From: CAYLHF01 sp964383365 | Lineage (GTDB): Bacteria; Bacteroidota; Rhodothermia; Rhodothermales; UBA10348 | DNA: 64,000 bases | Assembly (NCBI GenBank): GCA_964383365.1 | Contig: CAYLHF010000010.1 | Location: 37,013-101,012, forward strand | Direction of reading: 5' to 3' | In this document: piece after piece, positions 25,805-34,097 of the stretch | How the letters are laid out: each line of letters begins with the position of its first letter | Position numbering within the stretch: the first letter of the stretch is position 1 | Translations under genes and position numbers: made by a program | The notes under the pieces: generated by a model | Databases searched by the model: none | The model's input: only the letters and a program-made list of their open reading frames with translations | Told to the model about the DNA's origin: nothing

Positions 25805-28246
25805 GTGAAGAGACAACGTCTGTTTGTATTCATTTTGACGTGGATCATGCTGACTCCGGTCTGCGCCCAGGTCCGTACAGCCCGGAGCCAGCGCCCGGGC
25901 CCCGAAGAAAAAACTCCTTTTTTACTCACGGCGCCCATTCAGGAGGGTGAACCATCGCCGATAGATATCAGGTTTGCCCGCCTGAATCTCTCGATTTCTC
26001 CCGAAAGTGGTCTTATCGCCGGCCGATTGCTCATCTGGTTTACTATCCCGGAATCCGATTCTTCGACCGTATTCATACCACTGACCGGTGTCTCGATCGA
26101 TTCTGTCAGGGCGGGCAACATGGAAGTACCGGCAGCATCAATAGCCGCGGAGCTGGACTCGTCGTCTCTCGGCATCTGGTTGAGCCGCTCGAAGATTGAC
26201 CCTGCAGAGGAATATCGGCTCTCGGTCTATTTCTCTCCACACATTCATGTTCAGACAGACCCCCTCGGCATTCGAAACGGTCCATGGAAGGCCGTATGGG
26301 TCGACGGTTCTCCGGGGAGTGAGGAGTGGCTTCCCGTTTCGAGTACGCTGGACGACTGGTTCTCCTCTGATTTTCGCGTGCGTGTGCCCCCTGGCTGGAA
26401 TGTGCGTCTTCCGGGTAAGAGTGACTACCTGATAGAAGGGACCCAAGGCACTACATTCAGAGCGGTCAGTGTGTCCGAGGGATCGATGAGGCAGTTCAGC
26501 TTCGCGGCTTATCAGACCGAAAATCAGAACATGCTCTCTATCGTCGATTCAACGTCGGGGTCGTATTTCAGGTCATGGCTCAGGCAAAACGGAGTATCCG
26601 ATTTCCGGAAGGACGCTGCATTTATATCTATTCGGGGTGGCGGATTCCCCGCGTCGTCAGATCCTTCCCTCGTCTTTCTTCCCGAGTCGACAAGAACCCT
26701 GGATGGAGGACTCCCGCAGTCGGGAGGATTCGATCCGTCTGCCTTTGCCCAGAGTTGGACGATGGGGAGAATCCGTGTATCAGGGTGGACGGACAGCTGG
26801 ATTCTACCTGCGTTCGCTGAGGTTCTCTCACTGCTATACGTGAAGGAAACACAGGGAGAAGAGATGTACACGGATCGCCTGATCCATCTCAAGAACTCCT
26901 ATCTCGAAGAAGCCGACGTATACAGACGACCGCTGGTCTGGGATCGATGGAATTTCCCGACGGACCTTCTCGACGGGCATGCGCGGGCGAAGGGCCCGTG
27001 GGTCTTGACCATGTTGATAGAGCGTTTCGGTGAACGTGCTTTTTGGCGGGCACTCAAAGAACTTGAAGGGATCGCCAGCCATCGTCCCATCGATACCGAG
27101 ACGGTTCGGGAGGCGTTCGAACGCGCTACAGAATCATCCCTCCGGATGTTTTTCGACGAGTGGGTGTACGGCGCTGGACATCCGGTGCTCTCGTACACCT
27201 ATACTGTCAGACAGGATCAAACGGCCCTGGATCTGAACGTAAGGCAGATTCAAACCGGTGGTCTCACCCAGCGCCTGTTTCACCTGTCACTTCCAGTCGA
27301 GGCCGTCTCCCTGGTGGGTATTGATAGTTCCACCATCGCTCTTTCTGAAAGAGAGGCTACTGTCGGAGTAGCTATCTCGCTCCGCCCCCAGCATATTCTT
27401 TTCGACCGGAACGATCAGACTCTGCTGGACCTTGGACAGACGCTGAAGGCCAGTGATCTCGTGTCGAGTTTACGCCGTTTCCGAGATACCCGATCTAGAT
27501 TGGTAGCCACAAATGATCTGCGACAACTGAATGTCGATGGCTCCCTACTGTTGGGCTTGCGCCCGGTTTGGACTTCGGCTCGAACACTGTCTGTACGGAA
27601 AAATCTTCTGGCGATTTTTTCGAAAATGGCCCCGTCGGAATCGGCCCTCAAACTTGTGCTTCAGGCTTCCGAGGACAGTTCGGCCGCTATTCGGGCCGCC
27701 TCGATACAGGCACTGTCCTCATGGTCGGGATCAAAAGAGGCCAGACGAGCGGTCATTCGTGCGGCGAACACCGATCAGAACGAGAACGTATTGGCCGCAG
27801 CCGTCATCTCGCTGTCTACACTCGATCCGAGCCTGGCTCCTTCGGTTCTTGAATCGGCACTCATTACGAGGACCCGAAACGATACCGTGAGAAGGACGGC
27901 ATTCGCACTCATACCGGCAATACTGGATGCAACAAGGGCCTCGAAGATGCTCTTGCCTGTGCTCAGAAATGACAACCAGAAACATGGCCTCCCGCATGCG
28001 TCGCGAGATCAATTAATCGCTAGCCTCGCCGAAATATCTGATGATTCCGACGTCAGAAGAATGCTTCTTTCCCTGTGGCCAACGTCCGGATTATGGACCA
28101 GATTCCACATCCTGGAGTTGATAGAAAACACGGATCCTGGTCTACTCAAGCGATCTTCCTCCCTAACCTCGGTCAAGGCATGGTTTCAGAGTGAGCCCAC
28201 ACCCGTTATTCGTCGCCGACTCGAGTCCCTGTTACAACAGCTATAG
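25805..28246 (+). CDS. exported M1-peptidase-like pseudoenzyme with C-terminal HEAT-like repeats
   Basis: GTG 25805 is chosen because it starts directly at a signal peptide (KRQRLFVFILTWIMLTPVCAQ); the frame is open upstream to 25718, overlapping the previous stop. The N-domain (IRFARLNLSISPESG, WVDGSPGSEEWLPVSSTLDDW) and the end of the catalytic domain (MFFDEWVYGAGHPVLSYTY) are those of M1 aminopeptidases. The zinc site is gone: where HExxHQW should stand the chain reads SAFAQSW, and the downstream WLNEGFA reads WILPAFA, so both histidines and both glutamates are lost. Residues about 600-813 form alpha-helical HEAT-like repeats (AAIRAASIQALSSW, ENVLAAAVISLSTLDP). A binding or scaffolding role in the envelope is more likely than proteolysis. 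Confidence 0.82.
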   Translation: MKRQRLFVFILTWIMLTPVCAQVRTARSQRPGPEEKTPFLLTAPIQEGEPSPIDIRFARLNLSISPESGLIAGRLLIWFTIPESDSSTVFIPLTGVSIDSVRAGNMEVPAASIAAELDSSSLGIWLSRSKIDPAEEYRLSVYFSPHIHVQTDPLGIRNGPWKAVWVDGSPGSEEWLPVSSTLDDWFSSDFRVRVPPGWNVRLPGKSDYLIEGTQGTTFRAVSVSEGSMRQFSFAAYQTENQNMLSIVDSTSGSYFRSWLRQNGVSDFRKDAAFISIRGGGFPASSDPSLVFLPESTRTLDGGLPQSGGFDPSAFAQSWTMGRIRVSGWTDSWILPAFAEVLSLLYVKETQGEEMYTDRLIHLKNSYLEEADVYRRPLVWDRWNFPTDLLDGHARAKGPWVLTMLIERFGERAFWRALKELEGIASHRPIDTETVREAFERATESSLRMFFDEWVYGAGHPVLSYTYTVRQDQTALDLNVRQIQTGGLTQRLFHLSLPVEAVSLVGIDSSTIALSEREATVGVAISLRPQHILFDRNDQTLLDLGQTLKASDLVSSLRRFRDTRSRLVATNDLRQLNVDGSLLLGLRPVWTSARTLSVRKNLLAIFSKMAPSESALKLVLQASEDSSAAIRAASIQALSSWSGSKEARRAVIRAANTDQNENVLAAAVISLSTLDPSLAPSVLESALITRTRNDTVRRTAFALIPAILDATRASKMLLPVLRNDNQKHGLPHASRDQLIASLAEISDDSDVRRMLLSLWPTSGLWTRFHILELIENTDPGLLKRSSSLTSVKAWFQSEPTPVIRRRLESLLQQL

Positions 28247-28445
28247 TCTCTCTCTCCGACACGTCTCGCCACCGACGTCAAACATGGAGTCAGCAGCGCA
28301 AGGTAGTTCCCATGATTTCCCGGGAAACCCCTCACGACTCGCCCATGGAATAGAACAATTCGCCATCGTCCGCTAACCGTTCGCATCAATTCACTTTTGC
28401 CCATCGTTCTTGCTTGCTACTCTCAGCCTGAGAAGTTGGTTCGAG

Positions 28446-28485
28446 GACCTGACAACCCGACCGGCGACCTGACCTATTGACCGGT
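28446..28485 (+). promoter_or_regulatory. 20-bp tandem repeat upstream of a small gene, possible operator
   Basis: Two adjacent 20-bp copies (28446-28465 and 28466-28485) share GACCTGAC at the start and GACCGG at the end, 14 of 20 bases identical. The spacing of exactly 20 bp is about two helical turns, as expected for protein dimers binding side by side on one face. A -10-like CATAAT follows at 28488-28493, and the gene's Shine-Dalgarno GAGAG and ATG (28506) lie just after. Confidence 0.45.
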
Positions 28486-28505
28486 AACATAATATTTGAG
28501 AGATC

Positions 28506-28766
28506 ATGCAAGTAGCAATCGACACAATTACGATGAACCCGTTGACCGGGCTGATCAGTGATGACGTTTACGAGGTGCTGGCCGTCAATAATTTATTGAG
28601 CGAGAAAGGAGTGCGCGATTACAAAATCCGCCAACAATTTCGAACTATGCGTCAGGGCAACGTGCCTGCGTATGATGCCATAGAGCGGCTTCGTGAAGAA
28701 TATCCGTATCTGCAGTTTGATACGATACGCAAGATCGTATATAAGCTCAGCGGCTCCCGTCGTTAA
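28506..28766 (+). CDS. small conserved-looking helical protein, possible DNA-binding
   Basis: An 86-residue soluble protein with a good GAGAG Shine-Dalgarno site. It is largely helical and basic towards the end. The C-terminal segment AIERLREEYPYLQFDTIRKIVYKL has the spacing of a helix-turn-helix of the kind seen in Mor-like activators, although the match is weak and the family is not certain. A 20-bp tandem repeat sits directly in front of the gene, which would fit autoregulation. I cannot name it. Confidence 0.6.
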   Translation: MQVAIDTITMNPLTGLISDDVYEVLAVNNLLSEKGVRDYKIRQQFRTMRQGNVPAYDAIERLREEYPYLQFDTIRKIVYKLSGSRR

Positions 28767-28842
28767 GTGATCTCTCAGGAATAACACAGATTTCAGGCGC
28801 TTTCGTCCTCGATAGAGGTCGAATCGCTTGAAAGGTGGGCGT

Positions 28843-28881
28843 CCCGGTAGGTCTTTGCACGGTACTGCATTACCTATCGGG
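28843..28881. terminator. hairpin between convergent genes, possible bidirectional terminator
   Basis: CCCGGTAGGT (28843-28852) pairs with ACCTATCGGG (28872-28881) with one G-U, and an inner TGCA/TGCA helix closes a 6-base loop. It lies between the 3' ends of the small gene at 28506-28766 (+) and rlmB (-). T-rich sequence after it on the plus strand is only moderate. Confidence 0.5.
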
Positions 28882-28916
28882 GCGTATTGTATTTCTCTCG
28901 ACTCAAGCCTTCGCGA

Positions 28917-29717
28917 TTACGACCGAGTGGTATCCGGCGTCTGTCGCCTCCCGGTAAGAACCGCGTAGAGCATCACACCCGTTGCAACGGAGGCATTGAG
29001 GGATTCCACATCGCCCACGATCGGGATCGAAACCCGATAGTCACACATGGCAGAAACCGCCGGCCGCATCCCTTTCTCTTCATTTCCGATCACCAGTCCC
29101 AGCGGCCGATCCCAGTCCATGGCCCACATCGACGTTTCGCCCTTCCCGTCAGCACCCGCGATCCAGTAGCCTCGCTCCTTCATCTGGTCCAGTGTCGTCA
29201 CGATATTTTGAACCCGCGCAACAGGAATTCGCGAGGCAGCTCCCGCGCTTGTTTTCATGGCCGCCGCATTGAGCGGTGCTGCGTTCCGCGACGGAATAAT
29301 GATCCCTGCTACGCCAGCTGCTACGCCACTTCTAATGATCGCACCCAGATTGTGCGGGTCCTGGATGTTGTCGAGAAGTAGAATGATCGGTTTTTGACCA
29401 CGGACCTCATCCGGTGTCGCTCCAGCGGCAGTTAACAGATCATGCACATCTGAATAAGGAAAAGCTGTCTGGACGGCAGCTACACCCTGGTGGTTGACAC
29501 CGGGAACGAGTCGTTCCAGACGATGCACCGGTACCTCTTGCACAGGAACGCCCTCCGACCGGGCCAATTGTCTAAGATCCCGCACAAATTTGGGTGAAGC
29601 ACCCCTGGCCAGAAAAATCTTGGCGACTGTCCCGGACGATTTTTCCAGCAGTTCTCGAACGGCATTTCTTCCGGAAACAGCCGGTTTTCCCTCTGATTCC
29701 TGATGACGCTTAGTCAT
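28917..29717 (-). CDS. rlmB: RlmB/TrmH-type 23S rRNA 2'-O-ribose methyltransferase
   Basis: A 266-residue SPOUT methyltransferase. An N-terminal substrate-binding domain (VSGRNAVRELLEKS) precedes the knotted catalytic domain with all three motifs: LDNIQDPHNLGAIIRSG, LVIGNEEKGM and SIPIVGDVESLNASVATGV. RlmB methylates a conserved guanosine in the 23S rRNA peptidyl-transferase region using S-adenosylmethionine. The exact RNA target could be another 2'-O site of the TrmH family. The ATG at 29717 overlaps the end of lgt; a GTG two codons upstream is also possible. Confidence 0.92.
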   Translation of the reverse strand: MTKRHQESEGKPAVSGRNAVRELLEKSSGTVAKIFLARGASPKFVRDLRQLARSEGVPVQEVPVHRLERLVPGVNHQGVAAVQTAFPYSDVHDLLTAAGATPDEVRGQKPIILLLDNIQDPHNLGAIIRSGVAAGVAGIIIPSRNAAPLNAAAMKTSAGAASRIPVARVQNIVTTLDQMKERGYWIAGADGKGETSMWAMDWDRPLGLVIGNEEKGMRPAVSAMCDYRVSIPIVGDVESLNASVATGVMLYAVLTGRRQTPDTTRS

Positions 29718-30654
29718 CGTCACTACCGGATTCAGCCTCTACAGGTTTCGGGGCACCATGCCACGTCTTCCACATTCCGATACATCCGGCCACAATAAGC
29801 AATGCGGCGATAATTTCGGCCTGGGTCATGGTGATTCCCAATACGTCGAACCGATTGTTTACCCTGATCTTTTCTATAAAGAACCGCTCTACTCCGTTGA
29901 GAGAAAGATATAACCAGAATAACCATCCGGCGGCGTGTGTGTGATCTCTGAAGCGGATCAGAAACAGAAAAAGCAACGTAGCCGCTATCGTCTCATAGAC
30001 GGGCGTCGGGTATACGGCCGCATTCGAGAGATCGATCCCGAGAATGTTGTTTGAATAGGTCTGAGCCCACAACCAACCGGGCATCCAGTCGGGTCGTGCA
30101 GCCAGATTTGACGTGATCCCCCAATCTCCGTCTCCGGATAGCTGGCACCCGATCCGGCCGATTCCATAGGCGAGCATCAAACCCGGAGCTGTGGCGTCGG
30201 CGATAACCGGCATCGACAGCCCTTTGCCCTTCACGTACCGCAGAATAACGACACCCGCTACTACCAGACCTCCGTAAAAAGTAAACCCACCGGTCGAAAA
30301 AATCATCCGAAGTGGCGCCACAGAGAAATCATCCAGGTTCTCAAGAATGTGGAACAGTTTGGCGCCTGCAAATCCCGCGACAATTGCAAGAACGGTAATG
30401 GTGCCTACGATGTATGACGGGCTTGCCTGAACGAAGGCAGGTTTTCTTTTCTTTTTCCGTTCTTTCCTTGGTCTCGGGTCGGGAATTCTAACACTTCCTA
30501 TCCGGCCCTGCCCATGGAGACGATCCAGCTCTTTCTGGAGCAGCCAGGCAGCAGTCATTACGGAAACGGCGACCATGAATCCGAACGAGTAGATGGGAAT
30601 CGGAAAGCTGAATCCGAATAAATCCTGGAATACATCACTTATTCTGGGATACAT
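29710..30654 (-). CDS. lgt: prolipoprotein diacylglyceryl transferase
   Basis: A 314-residue inner-membrane enzyme that transfers diacylglycerol from phosphatidylglycerol to the lipobox cysteine of prolipoproteins. About seven membrane spans are visible, along with the family signature YGIGRIGCQLSGDGDWG and the C-terminal GVERFFIEKIRVN. A charged insertion (PRPRKERKKKRKPA, about 62-75) between the first two spans is longer than usual. It lies between hisS and rlmB with 13 bp and an overlap, so the three are probably one transcript. Confidence 0.96.
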   Translation of the reverse strand: MYPRISDVFQDLFGFSFPIPIYSFGFMVAVSVMTAAWLLQKELDRLHGQGRIGSVRIPDPRPRKERKKKRKPAFVQASPSYIVGTITVLAIVAGFAGAKLFHILENLDDFSVAPLRMIFSTGGFTFYGGLVVAGVVILRYVKGKGLSMPVIADATAPGLMLAYGIGRIGCQLSGDGDWGITSNLAARPDWMPGWLWAQTYSNNILGIDLSNAAVYPTPVYETIAATLLFLFLIRFRDHTHAAGWLFWLYLSLNGVERFFIEKIRVNNRFDVLGITMTQAEIIAALLIVAGCIGMWKTWHGAPKPVEAESGSDDD

Positions 30655-30667
30655 ACACGCCTGATGT

Positions 30668-31954
30668 TCATGTGAGATGAGAGATCAAATGCTTCATGTC
30701 GATCTGGACCTGCTCACCAGTATTCATGTCTCTTACCGGTACCGAACCTTTCTCCAGTTCGTCGTCTCCGATGATGACAACCCGTTCGGCATTGAGTCGG
30801 TTCGCTTCCTTCATCTGTGCCTTCATCGATCGTCCCTTTAAATCAAACGCTGCCGACACGCCTTTTCTTCGAACCTCGCCGGCATGTCGAACCACCCAAT
30901 CAGAAGCCTGTTCACCTACACCGACAAAAAAAACTGATACCGAGCGATCGTCAGAAAATTCGATCTGTTCGGCCGCCAGGGCGAGCATTAGCCGTTCCAT
31001 TCCTGCAGCAAACCCGACGGCGGGTACGTCTTTCTTGGCGCCAATCTCCGTCGCGAGTCCGTCGTAGCGCCCCCCTCCCGCCAGCGCACTCTGGGCTCCC
31101 AGAAGAGGACTGTCCAGTTCGAACGTGGTTCTGGAATAATAATCCAGTCCTCGGACGAGCATGAGATCAACTTCAAATTCGATCTCCAGACTCTGAAGTT
31201 GCTTTTTGACGTCTTCAAAATGATCCCTGCTGGAATCATCGATGTAGTCCATCAATACCGGTGCATCGACCAGAAGCGCTCGTTCTTCTTCGATTTTTGT
31301 GTCCAGAATCCTTAGCGGATTGGATTCCAGGCGGTTTCGGCTCGTCTCGGAGAGGATAGAGACATGCGGTTGAAAATAGGTTCGCAAAGCAGCTCGGTAT
31401 CGGGAACGACTCTCGATATCCCCCAGGGAATTTATCCTCAGTTTGAACTTCCGAAGTCCGATCGTCCGATAGACCTCAATCATCGAAAAGATGGTTTCGG
31501 AATCAGCACGCGCATCATCGGAACCAATTATCTCGACGCCGAATTGATGAAATTGCCGGTACCGGCCTTTCTGCGGGCGCTCTGCCCGGAAACAAGGCCC
31601 GACGTAAAAAAGACGCTGGCAACCGCCTTTTTGATCGAGATGATGCTGCAGGTACGATCGCATGACCGACGCCGTTACTTCCGGACGAAGTACGTAATTC
31701 GTGTCACCCCTGGAAAACGCAAACATCTCTTTGGTCACGATGTCGGATGCTTGCCCTACACTTCGAGCGATCAGTTCAGTCGGTTCGATAACGGGAGTCC
31801 GGATCTCTCTGATATTGAATCTTCGCATGACTTCTCTGATGCCGCCCTCGACATCACGCCAGGCCGATGAGGACTCAATTCGATTACCGTCCGCAGTGTA
31901 CGAGTCCGGGAGAACATCAAACGTACCCTGGATATTCTGAAAAGAAGGATTCAT
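30668..31954 (-). CDS. hisS: histidyl-tRNA synthetase
   Basis: A 428-residue class II synthetase. Motif 1 region RRFNIREIRTPVIEP, motif 2 FYVGPCFRAERPQKGRYRQF (in the form seen in HisRS), the histidine-specific LVRGLDYYSRTTFEL and a motif 3 region AVGFAAGMERLML are all present, followed by the C-terminal anticodon-binding domain (GVSAAFDLKGRSMKAQMKEA). Start MNPSFQNIQGTFDVLP is the family norm. The gene lies 35 bp after ptsN-like and 13 bp before lgt on the same strand. Confidence 0.97.
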   Translation of the reverse strand: MNPSFQNIQGTFDVLPDSYTADGNRIESSSAWRDVEGGIREVMRRFNIREIRTPVIEPTELIARSVGQASDIVTKEMFAFSRGDTNYVLRPEVTASVMRSYLQHHLDQKGGCQRLFYVGPCFRAERPQKGRYRQFHQFGVEIIGSDDARADSETIFSMIEVYRTIGLRKFKLRINSLGDIESRSRYRAALRTYFQPHVSILSETSRNRLESNPLRILDTKIEEERALLVDAPVLMDYIDDSSRDHFEDVKKQLQSLEIEFEVDLMLVRGLDYYSRTTFELDSPLLGAQSALAGGGRYDGLATEIGAKKDVPAVGFAAGMERLMLALAAEQIEFSDDRSVSVFFVGVGEQASDWVVRHAGEVRRKGVSAAFDLKGRSMKAQMKEANRLNAERVVIIGDDELEKGSVPVRDMNTGEQVQIDMKHLISHLT

Positions 31955-31989
31955 TGGGTAAGGGTACTGAGTGGGGATCCGTATAACGG

Positions 31990-32460
31990 TCAGCGATCGA
32001 GAAGCTGTTTCTCACTCGACTCCAGAATGGTCATCAATTCATCCGGCGCTTGAGCCGTCAAGAGTTTCTCGCGAACGATATCTTTATTCATCAATCGCGA
32101 AATCCGACTCAGGATTCGCACATGATGCGATTTGGCCTCGGGCGTTCCAACGAGAAGAAACAAAATTCGAACCGGACTACCATCCAGCGACTCAAAATCG
32201 ACATCTGCGTCTGTAACCGCAAGTGCCGCAACCGTATCCGTTACTGCCGACGTTTTCGCGTGGGGAAGCGCGAGTCCTTTGCCGACGCCTGTCGACATGA
32301 CCCGTTCCCGCTCCAGTACAGCCGTTTTCAGCGCATTCAGGTCCTTCACAGCGGGATTCCCATCGAACAGCTGAACGAGTTCTGCGATGACTGTTTCCTT
32401 GTCGCCGGCAGGAAGTCCGACCACGACGGTATCGGCATTTAGTAATTCCTGAATCTGCAT
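31990..32460 (-). CDS. PTS EIIA-type (PtsN/fructose-like) domain protein
   Basis: A 156-residue cytoplasmic protein of the mannitol/fructose EIIA fold. The phosphoacceptor histidine lies in GLALPHAKTSAV. Conserved LELVQLF-type helices and the SHHVRILSRISRLM segment are visible. ATG 32460 (MQIQELLNADTVV) gives the normal N-terminus; the frame is open upstream to 32553. With no EIIB/EIIC sugar transporter genes nearby, a regulatory PtsN-like role (phosphate-transfer signalling) is more likely than sugar uptake. Confidence 0.85.
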   Translation of the reverse strand: MQIQELLNADTVVVGLPAGDKETVIAELVQLFDGNPAVKDLNALKTAVLERERVMSTGVGKGLALPHAKTSAVTDTVAALAVTDADVDFESLDGSPVRILFLLVGTPEAKSHHVRILSRISRLMNKDIVREKLLTAQAPDELMTILESSEKQLLDR

Positions 32461-32570
32461 TGGACGAAACGCCGGGGTATTGATACGGTCGCTACTGAAG
32501 CCAAGCAAGTTACCAACAATTGGCGAAAGGGTGTACGTTGGTATCGTCTGCACGACAAATTAATACTACT

Positions 32571-33900
32571 CTATACCAGGTCCACCGTACGAAGACGGGA
32601 CGCTACAAAATCCATATCCGGCGGAAGAGGTACTTCAAAAAAGACATCTTCGCCCGTGGTCGGATGCCTGAATCCCAGCGAATATGCATGAAGAGCCTGG
32701 CGCGGAAGACGGGTAAAAAGATTCCTGTAAAATGCATTGCGAGACCCCGTCCGCACCCCGAATCGAATGCTGTCTCCACCATATACGGTATCTCCGAAAA
32801 CAGGATGCCCCATTTCGAGCGCATGGATTCGTATCTGATGGGTTCGACCGGTTTCGAGTCTGAACTCTACGAGCGATGTATACCCAAACGGCTCGACGAC
32901 TCTGTAATTGGTTACGGCATGCTTCCCTTTTCCTTCCGGGACAGATACGACCCGTCGTCGGTCTCTCGGATCACGGCCAAGCCAGGATTCCCGTCGACCT
33001 TCGGGTGACTCCGGAATACCCCAGACAATCGCTTTGTAGCGTCTGTGAATGGTTCTCTGAACGAACTGTTTGGCCAACATGGTGTGCGCTACATCGTTTT
33101 TGGCGACTACGAGCAGTCCGCTGGTGTCTTTATCGAGTCGGTGGACGATCCCGGGGCGAATCGCAATGTCTCCCTGGAATCGGGGTGCCGCGTTGATACC
33201 CGATAATCCGGGCGTTTCGCCGGACGCACCGGTTTCGCCGGACGCGTCGGTTTCGCCGGACNNNNNNNNNNNNNNNNNNNNNNNNNNNNNNNNNNNNNNN
33301 NNNNNNNNNNNNNNNNNNNNNNNNNNNNNNNNNNNNNNNNNNNNNNNNNNNNNNNNNNNNNGTTTCGCCGGACGCACCGGTTTCGCCGGACGCGTCGGTT
33401 TCGCCGGACTCGCCAGACGCGCCGGTCTTACGGGACGCGCCGGTCTCACGGGATGCGCCGGTCTCACGGGATGCGCCGGCTGTATCCGCATCAAGCATCA
33501 CTCCCGCCGAACCTACGTGATGCAGGAGTGCATGAACGAGGGTGCCGGTACGATGCCCATATGCCGGGTGAACGACCATCCCTGCCTGTTTATTAACAAT
33601 TACCAGGTCGCGGTCTTCATAAACGATGTCAATGGGAATATCCTCGGGAAGAACATCCATGGACGGAGGACGAAGCATCCGGCATTTGATCGAGTCATCT
33701 GCTGTGACGCGATGAGAAACCCTGTTCACGGTGCGTCCATTAACAGACACACGACCTTCCTTTATTCCTCGCTGAACCTTTGCCCGGGACGCATTCTGAA
33801 TGTGTTCGGTCAGAAATACATCGATGCGCGCATCTTCCTGATAACCGGGCGGGACCTCAATCGAGAGGACGATTTCTTCTTTGTCGGGCTCAGAGGACAT
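32571..33900 (-). CDS. RluD-family 23S rRNA pseudouridine synthase interrupted by a hexapeptide repeat and a scaffold gap
   Basis: The two ends form one gene. From ATG 33900 come an S4 RNA-binding domain (DARIDVFLTEHIQNASRAKVQRGI), the synthase start (DIVYEDRDLVIVNKQAGMVVHP) and LVHALLHH. On the other side of the gap come RPGIVHRLDKDTSGLLVVAK, which holds the catalytic aspartate, then TGRTHQIRIH and HAYSLGFRHP. The enzyme isomerises uridines in 23S rRNA. Between LLHH and RPGIVH sits a run of 6-residue units (ETGASG, ETDASG) in place of the usual loop of about ten residues. The 100-N gap lies inside this run, and the two halves fall in one frame only if the true gap is a multiple of 3. RluD versus RluB/RluC specificity is not certain. 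Confidence 0.85.
33214..33478. repeat. 18-bp minisatellite inside the rluD-like gene
   Basis: On the plus strand, units of 18 bp beginning GTTTCGCCGGACGC occur at 33214, 33232 and 33250 (cut by the gap), and again at 33362 and 33380. A 27-bp variant follows at 33398, then three diverged units (GTCTTACGGGACGCGCCG type) to 33478. Perfect copies flank the gap and degenerate ones lie on the right. The number of copies in the gap is unknown. Units are multiples of 3, so copy-number changes keep the reading frame. Confidence 0.95.
33262..33361. other. assembly gap (100 N)
   Basis: Exactly 100 N, the usual placeholder length for a scaffold gap of unknown size. Both edges are inside the 18-bp minisatellite, which explains why the assembly broke here. 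Confidence 0.99.
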
Positions 33901-34064
33901 TATTTTCTGTACTTTTCAACTTTTCCTGTGCATTAAATCTTATCCCTTGTTTTGCGTTGGACACCACGATCAAGTGTAACAATGGCGTAACCTCATCGTC
34001 AAACATAATGCGCGAGGAGGATTATCTGGCAATATCCTTCTCAATCAATAAGTGCACCTCCGGA

Positions 34065-34097
34065 TGAGGCCGGTTCCTGGTGGGGGAACCGGCCTCA
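34065..34097 (+). terminator. 13-bp perfect hairpin overlapping the dprA stop codon
   Basis: TGAGGCCGGTTCC (34065-34077) and GGAACCGGCCTCA (34085-34097) form a perfect stem around a 7-base loop. On the plus strand it is followed by CTTTTT. On the minus strand, where dprA reads in, the hairpin includes the dprA stop but no T tract follows, so for dprA it may stabilise or end the mRNA by another route. Confidence 0.55.

Noticed and set aside
33214..33478. CRISPR array
   Set aside because: Direct 18-bp units without spacers, in frame with a conserved protein, and no cas genes nearby.
33130..33900. Reading the rluD region as two separate genes
   Set aside because: The right part has the S4 and N-terminal synthase domain and the left part the catalytic C-terminal domain; they only look separate because the placeholder gap breaks the frame.
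33070..33936. Plus-strand open frame through the minisatellite with FAGRTG-type repeats
   Set aside because: The minus strand encodes conserved pseudouridine synthase domains on both sides; the plus frame spans N bases and is a by-product of the repeat.
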